DNA of 57,985 bases from Desulfobulbus propionicus (GTDB taxonomy: Bacteria > Desulfobacterota > Desulfobulbia > Desulfobulbales > Desulfobulbaceae), in the NCBI GenBank assembly GCA_002748735.1, contig PDTC01000021.1:1-57985 (forward strand), given 5' to 3'. The notes under the pieces are model-generated. The model ran no database searches, was not told the origin of the DNA, and saw only the letters and a program-made list of their open reading frames with translations. Position numbers and translations under genes: made by a program. Each line of letters starts with the position of its first letter. The stretch's first letter is position 1. This document shows, piece by piece, positions 1 through 9,309 of this stretch.

Positions 1-282
1 TGAAAGGCGTTCTCTTATTGATTTATTGAAGCCTCCTGACAGACAACCAACTGTTTCTCCTCAACTTTTGTTGTGGAGTCAACTATGAGACACCACTGAT
101 CTTTTTTAATTTCCAATAAATAAAAAGGGTAGGCAGCCTATCGATAATCCTGAAAATTGAACTAAACAGTATTTTTTGACATTATTGCAACTCACTCTAA
201 TTTTATTTATTTTTTAATTGCTACATCTACACTTCTTGCTGTTACGCCAGATGATATAATCCTAAATACATCTTGTCCCAAT
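1..282. other. A/T-rich stretch without a gene
   Basis: No open frame with a plausible start or recognisable product is seen on either strand. The stretch is much richer in A and T than the rest of the window and abuts the truncated end of an IS1380 remnant at 283. I see no tRNA, terminator or clear promoter in it. It is most simply old intergenic or mobile-element debris. Confidence 0.5.
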
Positions 283-796
283 TTAATAACCATGGAAAAA
301 GCAACCTTCCGGACGACCATGAACTACATCATCAATTGCATCAAAATCGAGAATCAATTCTTTAGGAGGTGTAAAAAATGACGCAATGAAACTATCGACC
401 ATAACTTCATGGATGGCGACAGCTTCTTTTCTTCCCATACTGTTTTCAAACCGGCAAAGAGTAGGTGAACGTGCCAAGGTTTGCTCCTTGTCAAAAGCTG
501 TCTGTAAGAGTAAATCCTTACGCAACCTTTGGTGGTCATTGAGATCTTCATATCCCAGACAAATCCCATAAACCCGCTGGCGGAGTAACCAGAGGTAGTC
601 GTGTTGTATTCGAGTCCTTTTTCTCGTATCAGAAAACCGGCTGGAAAGAGCTTCAGTCAACCCTGAACGATGATCCATATCTCTGAACAGGAGTACTCCT
701 CCGTCACTGGTTATAGCTCCACCGGTAAAATCGGCTTGAAATGTGACGCCGTTTACAGCTTGTAAAATTGATTCTATGCGTGTTACCTTTTGTCAT
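283..796 (-). pseudogene. IS1380-family transposase remnant (5' frameshift, 3' truncation)
   Basis: The minus-strand reading gives the N-terminal third of an IS1380-type (DDE, Tnp_1 group) transposase. It includes FTGGAITSDGGVLL, the LRQRVYGICLGYEDLNDH block and the first catalytic Asp region LDFDAIDD, and it stops right after GCFFHGY at a TAA where the family continues. The natural start is the ATG at 796-794, but the run AAAA directly after it has one base too many. Removing one A restores M-T-K-V-T-R-I-E-S in frame with the rest. The only open start within the intact frame is at 678. A full family member is about 430-460 residues, so this is a dead fragment of roughly 170 codons. Family assignment is from conserved motifs recognised by eye. 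Confidence 0.85.
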
Positions 797-1007
797 GGTG
801 AGATCTTCCTTTGTTTTCTTTTTATCTCACTGAATTGTAAAGGATTTTATAAGGTTTCGCCGTCCTTTTTGTAAGATATTCGGGCTAGTCCTCCCTTGCG
901 TGAGGTGATGAGGGAATCCCGGAGCCACTGCCCTTGCCATCTGTGCCATGATAAAATTTCAGACAACTGCCTTAAGTTCTGTCAAAAAAAACACACTAAG
1001 ATAAAAA

Positions 1008-1154
1008 CATGGCAAAATGGCCAAAGCAGCTGGAGATACTCTTTGGGGGCGATTACAACAAGACGAAACAGTGGGTTTACTCTTTACCCAAGGGGGGCAT
1101 GTCCCATTTACCAATAACAGCACGGAGAGGGATCTCCGTATGGCCAGTGAGTAG
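1008..1154 (+). pseudogene. IS66-family transposase C-terminal fragment
   Basis: The frame ending at the TAG at 1152 reads GRLQQDETVGLLFTQGGHVP followed by FTNNSTERDLRMASE. This matches the region around the last catalytic Glu of IS66 (TnpC) transposases, PFTNNxAERDLRMAK. Homology breaks off immediately after that motif, where the family continues with VKQKxSGCFR, and upstream of about 1008 the frame meets a stop. It is a roughly 48-codon relic lying 25 bases before hemH. Together with the IS1380 relic it marks this flank as a repeated insertion site. Confidence 0.75.
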
Positions 1155-1178
1155 TTACCTTTTCGGTACAGTATCATC

Positions 1179-2171
1179 ATGAACAAACATACCTCGCAAA
1201 AAATCGGTGTCCTGCTCCTTAATCTCGGGGGGCCGGAATGCCCGGAAGACGTGGAGCCTTTTCTGCGAAATCTGTTCTCGGACAGACACATCATTCGCCT
1301 GGGGCCCCGGCTCCTGCAAAAGCCCATCGCCTGGATGATCGCCCGCAAAAGGGCACCGAAAAGCATGGAAAATTACCGAAAAATCGGAGGGGGCTCACCA
1401 CTACTCAGGATTACCCGGCTGCAGGCCGACTGCCTGGCAGAGGCCCTCACCGGTGCTGGCAATTTCCTGGTTCGAGTCTGCATGCGTTACTGGCATCCCA
1501 TGGCTGCTGAGGTCCTCGATGAGCTCCAGGAAGCCGGAGTCGAACGCCTCGTCATCCTGCCGCTCTACCCGCAGTACTCCATTGCCACCACTGGTTCGAG
1601 TTTTTTTGACCTGGAAGAGACCCTGAAGAAAAAAGGCTGGTCCGTGCCGGTAACCTGGATCCACGACTGGCCCGATGAACCGGGGTATATTCAGGCACTG
1701 GCCCAACGTGTCGAGGAAGGGCTGGCTGATTTTTCACAGCCACCGGCACTACTCTACAGCGCCCACAGTCTGCCAGTACGTTTCATTGATGAAGGTGACC
1801 CCTATGTGGAACATCTCCAGCGGACCATCACCGCTCTGGAAACTGTCACGGGCCACCCTGGCCAGCTCTGCTACCAGAGCCGCAGCGGCCCGGTGGAATG
1901 GCTCGGCCCTTCCACGCCGGAGACCATACAAGCCCTCATTACCAACAACAGGCGTGGCGTGCTGGTCGTGCCACTGAGTTTTGTCTCCGATCATGTGGAA
2001 ACACTCTACGAAATCGACGTGGAATACCGGGAAATGGCTGAACAGGCGGGTCTGACCTTTGCCTGCACCAAGGGACTCAATGATCTGCCCCTGTTCATCA
2101 AGGCCCTACGCAGCTTGGTATTGCGTTATCTGAACGGAGCAGCAGGCTCTTCTCCGGGCTCCACCCCCTGA
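1179..2171 (+). CDS. hemH: ferrochelatase
   Basis: Ferrochelatase inserts Fe2+ into a porphyrin, normally as the last step of protoheme synthesis; the enzyme is cytosolic or membrane-associated. The 330 residues match the usual 310-360. The N-terminus has the family start VLLLNLGGPE, the catalytic His is at about residue 196 (YSAHSLPVRF), and the acidic iron-path motif SDHVETLYEID has its Glu at about 274. WLGPST and LPLYPQYS are also conserved. The ATG at 1179 has only a weak ribosome-binding site. No other heme gene is in the window, so it stands alone, with IS debris upstream and a convergent gene downstream. Many sulfate reducers make heme from siroheme without HemH, so its presence is informative about the heme route. 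The family call is firm; protoporphyrin versus coproporphyrin as substrate is not decided. Confidence 0.95.
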   Translation: MNKHTSQKIGVLLLNLGGPECPEDVEPFLRNLFSDRHIIRLGPRLLQKPIAWMIARKRAPKSMENYRKIGGGSPLLRITRLQADCLAEALTGAGNFLVRVCMRYWHPMAAEVLDELQEAGVERLVILPLYPQYSIATTGSSFFDLEETLKKKGWSVPVTWIHDWPDEPGYIQALAQRVEEGLADFSQPPALLYSAHSLPVRFIDEGDPYVEHLQRTITALETVTGHPGQLCYQSRSGPVEWLGPSTPETIQALITNNRRGVLVVPLSFVSDHVETLYEIDVEYREMAEQAGLTFACTKGLNDLPLFIKALRSLVLRYLNGAAGSSPGSTP

Positions 2172-2357
2172 TACACTTGCACATGGATGCCGACTGACAT
2201 CAACGAGCGGCTGAAGCTGGGGCATCAAGTTGTCCTTCAACTGACTAAGGAGGATCTGAACCCTTTGAACCTGGCAACGGTGCTGATCGAGGTGATCATA
2301 TTGGTACTACGCCCAGATAACCTGTAGTCTTCTGGCTGCGCCATTCCATTATGGGGG

Positions 2358-3557
2358 TTAGGTGAACAGGCTGGTAATGATGCGGTAGCCGCCCACCCAG
2401 GTGCCGATACTCGAGCCAAGCCCGGTCATGAGGAAGACCAGGAGGACGCGGAGCAGCTTGTTGCGCCACCAGCCACTCAGGGTACCGATATCAGTGCCGG
2501 CATCTTCGAACTCCCGTACCACAGGCGGGCAGGTCATGACCTGGACAAAAGCGCAGACATAGCCAGCGCCGATCACCGGGGTCAGGCTGGTGACAGGAGC
2601 GGCGGCAAAGGCGGAAAAGATGGTAAGCGGGTGGGCCCAGGCAATGCAGGCACCGATGGCAGAGGGAATGCCATTGGCAAGGATCCAGTAGAGCGCATTG
2701 GCACCTGCCTCATTCGCCCCCTCGCGAACACCGATAAGGATGATCGAGAGCACGATAATCAGCGGGATTGCCCAGCCAATGACTTTCCAGGCCGCAGATA
2801 CCGGCGGAATGGTGCTGATCTCGGCGAGCCGATCGCTATGATCCTCATGAATCACCCGGCAGATACCCTCGGTATGACCGGCACCGACCACCGCCACTAT
2901 CCGGGTTCCTGCCACCTCTTTAATCTTTTCTGCCATGAAGATGTCGCGTTCATCGATAAGGGCGTGCTTGGCCTCGGGCAGGGCTGCGCTCATCTCGTTC
3001 ATCATCTCGGAAAGGACGTCTTTTTTTCTGAGCTCAGCCAGTTGTTCCTCGTTCATCTCTGTTGTATCAAACAAAGAGGCAAGCAGCGTTGCCAGAAGAT
3101 AGCCTTTTTTCAACAACCCTGTGGCATGCCAGGCCCGGCGAAGGGTGACGCGGACTTCTCGGTCGCAGAGCTCAACAGGGATGTTGTTGCGGTCGGCAAT
3201 TCTCGCAGCCCGTAACAGTTCTGTTCCTGGCAGAACCCCCAGTTTACCTCCCAGTTTTTTCTGGTACGAGGCCAGCAGAAGGCTGACAAGCAGCGTTGCA
3301 AGCTGCTTGTCACGAATGATCTGCTTGAGATTCAGGTTTTCCCAGCGCTGTCGGCGGGCCAGGGCATTGTAGCGTTTTTCATCGAGTTCAATACAGACGT
3401 TATCAGGCCGTTCCTGCTCAATCACCTGCTCGACGAGATCGGCGGATTGCTCAGAGATATGGGCGGTACCAACCAGGAGGACAGTTTTCCCCGACAGGTT
3501 GATACACTGCACATCGTCTGGATAATCGCCGTGTGCAGGAAAGGGGACGTGGTTCAT
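2358..3557 (-). CDS. TraB/PrgY-family membrane protein
   Basis: This protein has a TraB/PrgY (pheromone-shutdown, TIKI-like) domain followed by a membrane region. The conserved GTAHIS motif is at residues 30-35, an IELDEKRYNAL stretch follows, and a second family motif VVGAGHTEG comes near the end of the soluble part. The last ~140 residues hold about four hydrophobic segments (for example WKVIGWAIPLIIVLSIILI). In other TraB-family proteins the domain is a metal-dependent protease-like fold; the bacterial chromosomal members have no settled substrate. I start at the ATG at 3557 (399 aa); a TTG eight codons upstream is possible but lacks a ribosome-binding site. It converges with hemH across 186 bases and lies downstream of mltD on the same strand with a 155-base gap. 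The family call is secure and the function is not known. Confidence 0.85.
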   Translation of the reverse strand: MNHVPFPAHGDYPDDVQCINLSGKTVLLVGTAHISEQSADLVEQVIEQERPDNVCIELDEKRYNALARRQRWENLNLKQIIRDKQLATLLVSLLLASYQKKLGGKLGVLPGTELLRAARIADRNNIPVELCDREVRVTLRRAWHATGLLKKGYLLATLLASLFDTTEMNEEQLAELRKKDVLSEMMNEMSAALPEAKHALIDERDIFMAEKIKEVAGTRIVAVVGAGHTEGICRVIHEDHSDRLAEISTIPPVSAAWKVIGWAIPLIIVLSIILIGVREGANEAGANALYWILANGIPSAIGACIAWAHPLTIFSAFAAAPVTSLTPVIGAGYVCAFVQVMTCPPVVREFEDAGTDIGTLSGWWRNKLLRVLLVFLMTGLGSSIGTWVGGYRIITSLFT

Positions 3558-3712
3558 AATCTCGGGTAACGTGACGGGCAATGAGGGAGAAGTGATAAGT
3601 TAACCTGAGACCATAGCCACGATCACCTGCCGCGTAAAGGGGGTGGTGGCCTTGCCCGTGCACCAGCGTTTTTACAAGGGGCAAGGAATCAGGTTTCGAC
3701 AGGGGAGAGTGC

Positions 3713-5443
3713 TTAACCTTTTTTTATCAGGAGTCTGCTTCCTGGATGGATCATGTTGGAGTTGAGATTGTTCCAGTCGCGAATCTCTTTGGTGGAGACA
3801 CGAAACTTGCGGGCAATCGTCCACAGGGAATCGCCGTTTCGCACCCGGTAGGTAACGGTTGTCTTCTCTGCTGCCGTGGTAGCCCTGATTTTTTTCTGAT
3901 CAGTAAGGAGAATCTGAGAGGCTCCATCGGCAGATACCTGCCGGGGAGGCGTCTGCCGAGCCCGGGCAAGTGCCGGCTTTCGCGCTGCGATACCGCCATC
4001 AATAAACAGGGCCAGCTGCCGCCCAGCACGGATCCGGCGGGCATCACTGATATCATTCCAGCGCATGATAACATCCACCGGCACGTTGTATTGCTTTGAG
4101 ATTTTGGAAAGGGTCTCACCCTGTTGTATCTCGTGGAGGAGCATGTTACCGCCCTTGCTCGCATAATGGCTCTGCAGGGTCTCTCCCTCCTTGAGCAGTA
4201 CGTATGTCGTCGTGCGGTAAGGGATGCGCAGCCGTTTTCCTGGTGAGAGCTTTGCACTGCGCAGGTTGTTGGCTTTGAGGAGGATGGTCTTGCTGAGACC
4301 ATATTTTTTACAGACAGCAGTGAGGGTGTCACCTTTACTGATGGTGTGGGTCTTGAATTCGGTGGAGATGACCGGGTGGAGACGTTTCATGTTATCAGCC
4401 ACCAAAGTTGCCGTCCCTGCAGGTATTTTGAGCCGGTAGTCACCGGCCTGGGCCGGTGTTTGGTTGCGGCGCAGCTCGGTATTGAGCCTTCGGAGCTCCT
4501 TGACGCTGGTCTTGGCACAGACGGCTATAGCGGCCAGATCCGTGCGAGCAGCAACAGTAATATACTCGTATTCTACAGGATCCCTGTAGTGGACATCGGC
4601 AAATCCATACTGCTCAGGCTGCTTGGCGATACGTATCGCAGCAATCAGTTTAGGGACATACCGCTTGGTTTCTGTCTGCAGGTATTTTTTATCAGCGAGC
4701 TGCCAGAAAGAGGTTACCTTGTACTTGCTGAGTCCCCGGGCGATTTTGCCTTCGCCGGCATTATAGGCAGCCACTGCCAGGTGCCAGTCATCAAATTCCT
4801 CGTGCAGATTGGAGAGATAGCGGATGGCTGCCTGCGTGGATTTCTCAAAATCACGTCGTTCATCCACCCAGGAGTTGATACGCAGACCATAGTTCCTGCC
4901 GGTGCTGGCGATGAACTGCCACATGCCTGCGGCACGAGCCCGGGAATAGGCCTTTGGGTTGAACCCTGATTCAATCATTGCCAGATACGCCAGATCACGC
5001 GGCAACCCGGCCTTTGCCAGTTCGGACCGGATATAGGGAAGATACTGACCTGAGCGTGCCAGCCAGCGGGCAAAGTACTTGTGCTGCCTGGTCTGGAAGA
5101 GGTCGATGTAGGCCTCTACCTGCCTGTTGTTCACCAGGGGGAAGTCTGAAAGGGGTTCGGGGTCAGCAGGTGCTGTTTCAGTAATGACTTCAGTTTCCTC
5201 GGGCCCTGGCACTGTGTCCCATTGCCCGGAATGGTCCAGGAGGTTCAGTTCCTCTTCAAGGGCCTCCTCGGATTCATTAGGCTCATAGACGATGTCCTGG
5301 GGGCGTGTCTGCGCCTCCTCTTCCCGGAAGAGAGCGCTTGTCGTGTCAAGGAGTGCCGCCGGGTCAAGAGAAGAGCAGCCTGAAAGGAGCAACACTGCGA
5401 GCAGATGAACAAAGAGTATCCGCAGGGATCTATATGTATTCAT
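3713..5443 (-). CDS. mltD: membrane-bound lytic murein transglycosylase with three LysM repeats
   Basis: This outer-membrane lipoprotein should cleave glycan strands of peptidoglycan. A signal peptide with lipobox LLSGC begins at the ATG at 5443 (576 aa). The SLT domain carries the catalytic Glu at about residue 158 in AMIESGFNP, followed by SRARAAGMWQFI and AVAAYNAGEGKI. Three LysM modules follow at about 365-408, 434-482 and 530-575, the last at the very C-terminus. The frame stays open upstream to 5770, but the lipoprotein signal fixes the start at 5443. It is divergent from the penicillin-binding protein gene at 5754, a natural pairing of a wall hydrolase and a wall synthase. The low-complexity acidic linker at about 30-100 is typical of MltD lipoproteins. 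Confidence 0.9.
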   Translation of the reverse strand: MNTYRSLRILFVHLLAVLLLSGCSSLDPAALLDTTSALFREEEAQTRPQDIVYEPNESEEALEEELNLLDHSGQWDTVPGPEETEVITETAPADPEPLSDFPLVNNRQVEAYIDLFQTRQHKYFARWLARSGQYLPYIRSELAKAGLPRDLAYLAMIESGFNPKAYSRARAAGMWQFIASTGRNYGLRINSWVDERRDFEKSTQAAIRYLSNLHEEFDDWHLAVAAYNAGEGKIARGLSKYKVTSFWQLADKKYLQTETKRYVPKLIAAIRIAKQPEQYGFADVHYRDPVEYEYITVAARTDLAAIAVCAKTSVKELRRLNTELRRNQTPAQAGDYRLKIPAGTATLVADNMKRLHPVISTEFKTHTISKGDTLTAVCKKYGLSKTILLKANNLRSAKLSPGKRLRIPYRTTTYVLLKEGETLQSHYASKGGNMLLHEIQQGETLSKISKQYNVPVDVIMRWNDISDARRIRAGRQLALFIDGGIAARKPALARARQTPPRQVSADGASQILLTDQKKIRATTAAEKTTVTYRVRNGDSLWTIARKFRVSTKEIRDWNNLNSNMIHPGSRLLIKKG

Positions 5444-5753
5444 GTTGAATTCCGGTATCCTGCGCCAATATATGCTGGTAATGGGTATTGTTTTTGGTGA
5501 GCGCACAAGGTACTGTGGCATTGTTGCGCAGACAATTGCGCTCCTAGATACTGCAACTGTTGTGCTTTTACAAGCAAAATCGTATTGTTGCCGCTGTAAT
5601 TGACAATATGCGATGGCTGGACAGGAAAAACGACCCCAGGAAAAAATGTCTCTGTGACCGATAGGGTGGAGACGTTGATCTCCGGGATACATTTCGTTGT
5701 GCTCAGCCCCATGTCTCAGTAGCCAAACTTGAACCGATAGCGCCTGCTCAAAA
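5444..5753. other. divergent intergenic region with an open minus frame resembling a histidine phosphatase start
   Basis: This region lies between the divergent mltD and class A PBP genes and should hold both promoters; I cannot place them with certainty. The minus frame upstream of mltD stays open to 5770 and encodes VWLLRHGAEHNE followed by QRLHPIG. That resembles the LxRHG...RxLxxxG start of SixA-type phosphohistidine phosphatases. The similarity ends there, so this is either chance or a short relic. Confidence 0.35.
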
Positions 5754-8700
5754 ATGGTACGTTTTTTCAAATATCTATTTTTTCTTTTACTAACGTTGAC
5801 CCTGCTTGCCGCCGTGGCAACAGGTGCGGGACTCTACTATCTGGTTGTTCTCCATCCCGGCGAGGAGATCAGTGAGGAGTATATTGCGTCTATCCTGGGG
5901 CGGGAAAGCCCTGTCTATTACGCTGATGGTCAACGGAAGATGGGGGTGCTGTTTCAAGATTATCACCGGCAATATATCACCTATGCACGCATTCCAAAAG
6001 ATTTCATCAACGCCATCGTTGCCGCCGAAGACGATCAGTTTTTTTCTCACATCGGCATAGACGTTATGGGCATTGCCCGGGCGATGCTTGCCAACTACAA
6101 GGCCGGACGTATCGTCCAGGGTGGCAGTACCCTGACCCAGCAGACCGCCAAGAATCTGTTCAAGCGTGAGGGGCGCAGCTACCGTGAAAAACTCAAGGAA
6201 CTGCTCTGGGCCCTGCGGCTTGAGTACCACCACTCCAAAGAGAAGATTCTTGAATTTTACTGCAATCAGTTTTTTGTCAGCGGCAATGGTCACGGCCTCG
6301 GAGTTGCGGCCCGCTATTATTTTGATAAGTCGCCGGCAGAGTTGACATTACTGGAATCGGCGTTCATTGCCGGCAGCGTCAAACGGCCAAGCTATTACAA
6401 CCCGTTCACTGCGCGCAACCGCCAGCAGCCCGAAGTCGTCAGGGAGCGGGTGGATAAGCGTTTGGGGTATGTGCTGGGAAAGATGCTCAAGGCGGGGACC
6501 ATCGGCATTACGGAGTACAACAGGGCCAGGGTGACCGAGCTGGAGTTCAGGCAAGGCAAGATGACCTTTGCCCTGACCACGATGATGGACCTGGTCAAGT
6601 CTGGTTTGCAACATCCGCTCGTTCGTGAGACCCTTGATGAACAGGGGATCTCCAATATCTCCACCTCAGGCGTGCGGATCATCACCACCATCGATTACCA
6701 CACACAGCAAACAGCCCTGTACGCCCTACGCCGTCATTGCTCATTTCTGGATACACAGCTGCGCGGGTATTCGCGAGAAGAGGTCCAGACGAAGCTGCAA
6801 GACCTGGAATATCCAGGCGACGTGGAACTACAGCCCCTGGCCTTTGTCTTTGCCACTGTCAAGGAGGTGGACCGCAAGGGTAAACAGGGAGCCCTTGTCC
6901 GCCTGGATTTCGGAGAACAGCATCCGGAAGGCCTCATTGATGCTGAGGGCCTTGAACGGTTGAGCACTGCCCTGGCCAAGTACCGCAAGAACCGCTGGGC
7001 TGAAGTGGATGACAAGGATCGTGCCGCGTTACTGAAGGCCCTGCAACCCGGCGACCGGGTCTGGGTCAGTATACGTGCAGTTGACGAGGAACAAGGCGTA
7101 CGGTGCGACCTTGAAAAGTATGGGGAGATGCAGGGAGCTGCCCTGGTTTTCCGGGAAGGCGCGATCAAGGCCATGGCCGGAGGCCTGGAGAACCGGTATT
7201 TTAACCGCGCCATTGATGCCCGCCGCCTCATGGGATCGACATTTAAGCCCTTCTTATTCAGCGCTGCCCTGCAGCTGGGCTGGAACACTGTGGATCTGCT
7301 CGACAACCGCAGGGATGTTTTTGTGTTCATGAACAAGCCCTACTATCCCCGTCCCGACCACAACAGCCCCCATGAAAAAGTGTCCATGAGCTGGGCTGGC
7401 GTCACCTCGGAAAATGTGGCAGCGGTGTGGCTGCTCTATCACCTGACCGATCAGCTTGAGGCCCCCCGGCTGCGAGAGCTGGCCGCCAAGCTCGACCTGG
7501 CACCCCGTACAGGGGATGGCCGCGAAGAAAGTTACCGGGGGTTTCGAGGCCGCATCAGAGACGGATATGGCATTGTCGTCAATCAGGAGATGTTGCGTCA
7601 GGCAGCCTATGATACCGCCGTAAAACAGCTGGAACCAGATTTTCTTTTCGATGGCAGGGAGAACGAATACGAGAAACTCAGACGCCTGCACTACGGACTG
7701 GGGTTTGCAACCTATCGGCAACAGCTGGCCAGCGAGCTGAAGGAGAAAAATCTCGAGAGCCGCGAGCGTGTTGAGCTCCAGCTGCGGGGTTCCCTATTGC
7801 AAAACTCCTTTCTTGATCTTACCGACATGATGCCAGAGGTAGAACGGATTCAGGCAGAGATGGACCAGCAGGCCGAAAAACTGTTCTCGTTTTTGGGGGT
7901 TCTTGGCCCGGCAGAGACACCGTTGATACCCGGTACTTTTGTTCTCGATGACCGGGAAAACCTGATATATACGCACCGGACAGCACTGCCCGAAACCTGG
8001 CGGCCTGTCAACCCTGGTCGGCTGCTCGAGCAGCTGGCCGCCATGGAGCCGGCGGCCCGGAACCAATTGTGGCAGAATATTCTTCTCGAGGGAAAGATCA
8101 GTCTGCGCACCTGTCGACAGGTGAGAGGCCAGATGGAGCGGGAACTGACCCGGCTTAATGAACTATCGCCGTATTCCATGGAGGTGTTACTGGAGATCAG
8201 GGATTATCGGGTTATGCTCGGACTACAGTACCTGCGCCAACTGGGAAAAGCCTGCGGCATTGAAAGCGCGCTGCAACCGGTGCTCAGCTATCCTCTCGGC
8301 GCCAATGTCGTCACCCTGGCAGAGATGGTCCGTATGTATGAGACGATGGTGAATGGCAATCTTATCGGGGTGGTACCCGAAGAGAGCAGCGGTGAGGATG
8401 CGGATCCCGGTGACAGGAACGGGCTCGCTATCATTGATCGCATTGAACTCCCCGGCGGCCACCAAGTCTACACGCGTGAGCCCCTGCGTATGCCGGTTTT
8501 TGATCGTCGTATCTCCACCGCCCTCATCAGTATTTTACAGAACACCGTCCACTATGGTACAGGGCGGCTGGCGGCAAAGACTGTCCGGTTGCATTCGGAG
8601 GACCCTCTTCGGGAAGAGGAGCTGGCCATGCTTGACCTGCCCCTGCCCCTGGGTGGCAAAACCGGTACTGCCAACCAGTTTCGCAATGCCGCCTTTGTCG

Positions 8701-9131
8701 GGTATGTCCCGGTGCTCTCCTCTGTCGATGGGGCGACCCTGACCCCGGAGGACGGCTATACCGTTGGGGTGTATACAGGCTTTGATGACAACAAGCCCAT
8801 GACCAAGGGGAGCAACCGAATCTCCGGCTCTTCAGGGGCCCTGCCCATCTGGCGTGATATCGCTCAATCATTGGTGACTGGTGAAGAGGTGGCCGAGCAT
8901 GCCGATCTGGTGGAATTGAGTTTTTCAGGAATCGGCCTCAGATACCCGGACCTGGGACAGGTTTTTGTGCCAGTGAACCCTGATGAGGGCGGCCGAATGA
9001 CTGGAGACCCCATGGATAGTACGCCGAGAATCTCCCCAGTGGCTCCTGCTGTACTGACCTTTGGCCGCCACTCTGCAAATGGGTTTTTCGACCCGGAGCG
9101 CTTTTTTCTACCGATAGATCCACCCGGATAA
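5754..9131 (+). CDS. class A penicillin-binding protein (PBP1A-type glycosyltransferase/transpeptidase), enlarged
   Basis: This bifunctional enzyme polymerises glycan strands and cross-links peptides at the inner membrane. After an N-terminal membrane anchor (about residues 7-30), the GT51 domain shows AAEDDQFFSHIGID with the catalytic Glu at about 92, and QGGSTLTQQTAKNLF. The transpeptidase motifs are S-T-F-K with Ser at about 495, S-E-N at 552-554 and K-T-G at 969-971 (GGKTGTANQF). The length of 1125 residues is well above the usual 650-850. About 415 residues separate SEN from KTG, against roughly 120-200 normally, so a large insert sits inside the transpeptidase domain. The insert is charged and appears helical (ELKEKNLESRERVELQ, ERIQAEMDQQAEKLFSFL). 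The gene stands alone and is divergent from mltD. The start has no strong ribosome-binding site, but the membrane anchor supports it. Confidence 0.92.
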   Translation: MVRFFKYLFFLLLTLTLLAAVATGAGLYYLVVLHPGEEISEEYIASILGRESPVYYADGQRKMGVLFQDYHRQYITYARIPKDFINAIVAAEDDQFFSHIGIDVMGIARAMLANYKAGRIVQGGSTLTQQTAKNLFKREGRSYREKLKELLWALRLEYHHSKEKILEFYCNQFFVSGNGHGLGVAARYYFDKSPAELTLLESAFIAGSVKRPSYYNPFTARNRQQPEVVRERVDKRLGYVLGKMLKAGTIGITEYNRARVTELEFRQGKMTFALTTMMDLVKSGLQHPLVRETLDEQGISNISTSGVRIITTIDYHTQQTALYALRRHCSFLDTQLRGYSREEVQTKLQDLEYPGDVELQPLAFVFATVKEVDRKGKQGALVRLDFGEQHPEGLIDAEGLERLSTALAKYRKNRWAEVDDKDRAALLKALQPGDRVWVSIRAVDEEQGVRCDLEKYGEMQGAALVFREGAIKAMAGGLENRYFNRAIDARRLMGSTFKPFLFSAALQLGWNTVDLLDNRRDVFVFMNKPYYPRPDHNSPHEKVSMSWAGVTSENVAAVWLLYHLTDQLEAPRLRELAAKLDLAPRTGDGREESYRGFRGRIRDGYGIVVNQEMLRQAAYDTAVKQLEPDFLFDGRENEYEKLRRLHYGLGFATYRQQLASELKEKNLESRERVELQLRGSLLQNSFLDLTDMMPEVERIQAEMDQQAEKLFSFLGVLGPAETPLIPGTFVLDDRENLIYTHRTALPETWRPVNPGRLLEQLAAMEPAARNQLWQNILLEGKISLRTCRQVRGQMERELTRLNELSPYSMEVLLEIRDYRVMLGLQYLRQLGKACGIESALQPVLSYPLGANVVTLAEMVRMYETMVNGNLIGVVPEESSGEDADPGDRNGLAIIDRIELPGGHQVYTREPLRMPVFDRRISTALISILQNTVHYGTGRLAAKTVRLHSEDPLREEELAMLDLPLPLGGKTGTANQFRNAAFVGYVPVLSSVDGATLTPEDGYTVGVYTGFDDNKPMTKGSNRISGSSGALPIWRDIAQSLVTGEEVAEHADLVELSFSGIGLRYPDLGQVFVPVNPDEGGRMTGDPMDSTPRISPVAPAVLTFGRHSANGFFDPERFFLPIDPPG

Positions 9132-9309
9132 AATGGGATGGGCCGTAGAAAGAAATTGTCGTGATGGGAGGAATTTGCTAGGATATTCCTTAGATTGTCA
9201 CTGTACAAGGCACAGGTATGTATCAGTCTATACCGATCTGCACCTTTGCAGTCGTGGCACAAAGGTACCCAGAAACGCCAACCACCACTTTTTACCATTA
9301 AAATCCGTG

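Noticed and set aside
896-1117. 73-codon plus-strand frame before hemH
   Set aside because: It runs out of frame over the IS66 relic, which explains the sequence better.
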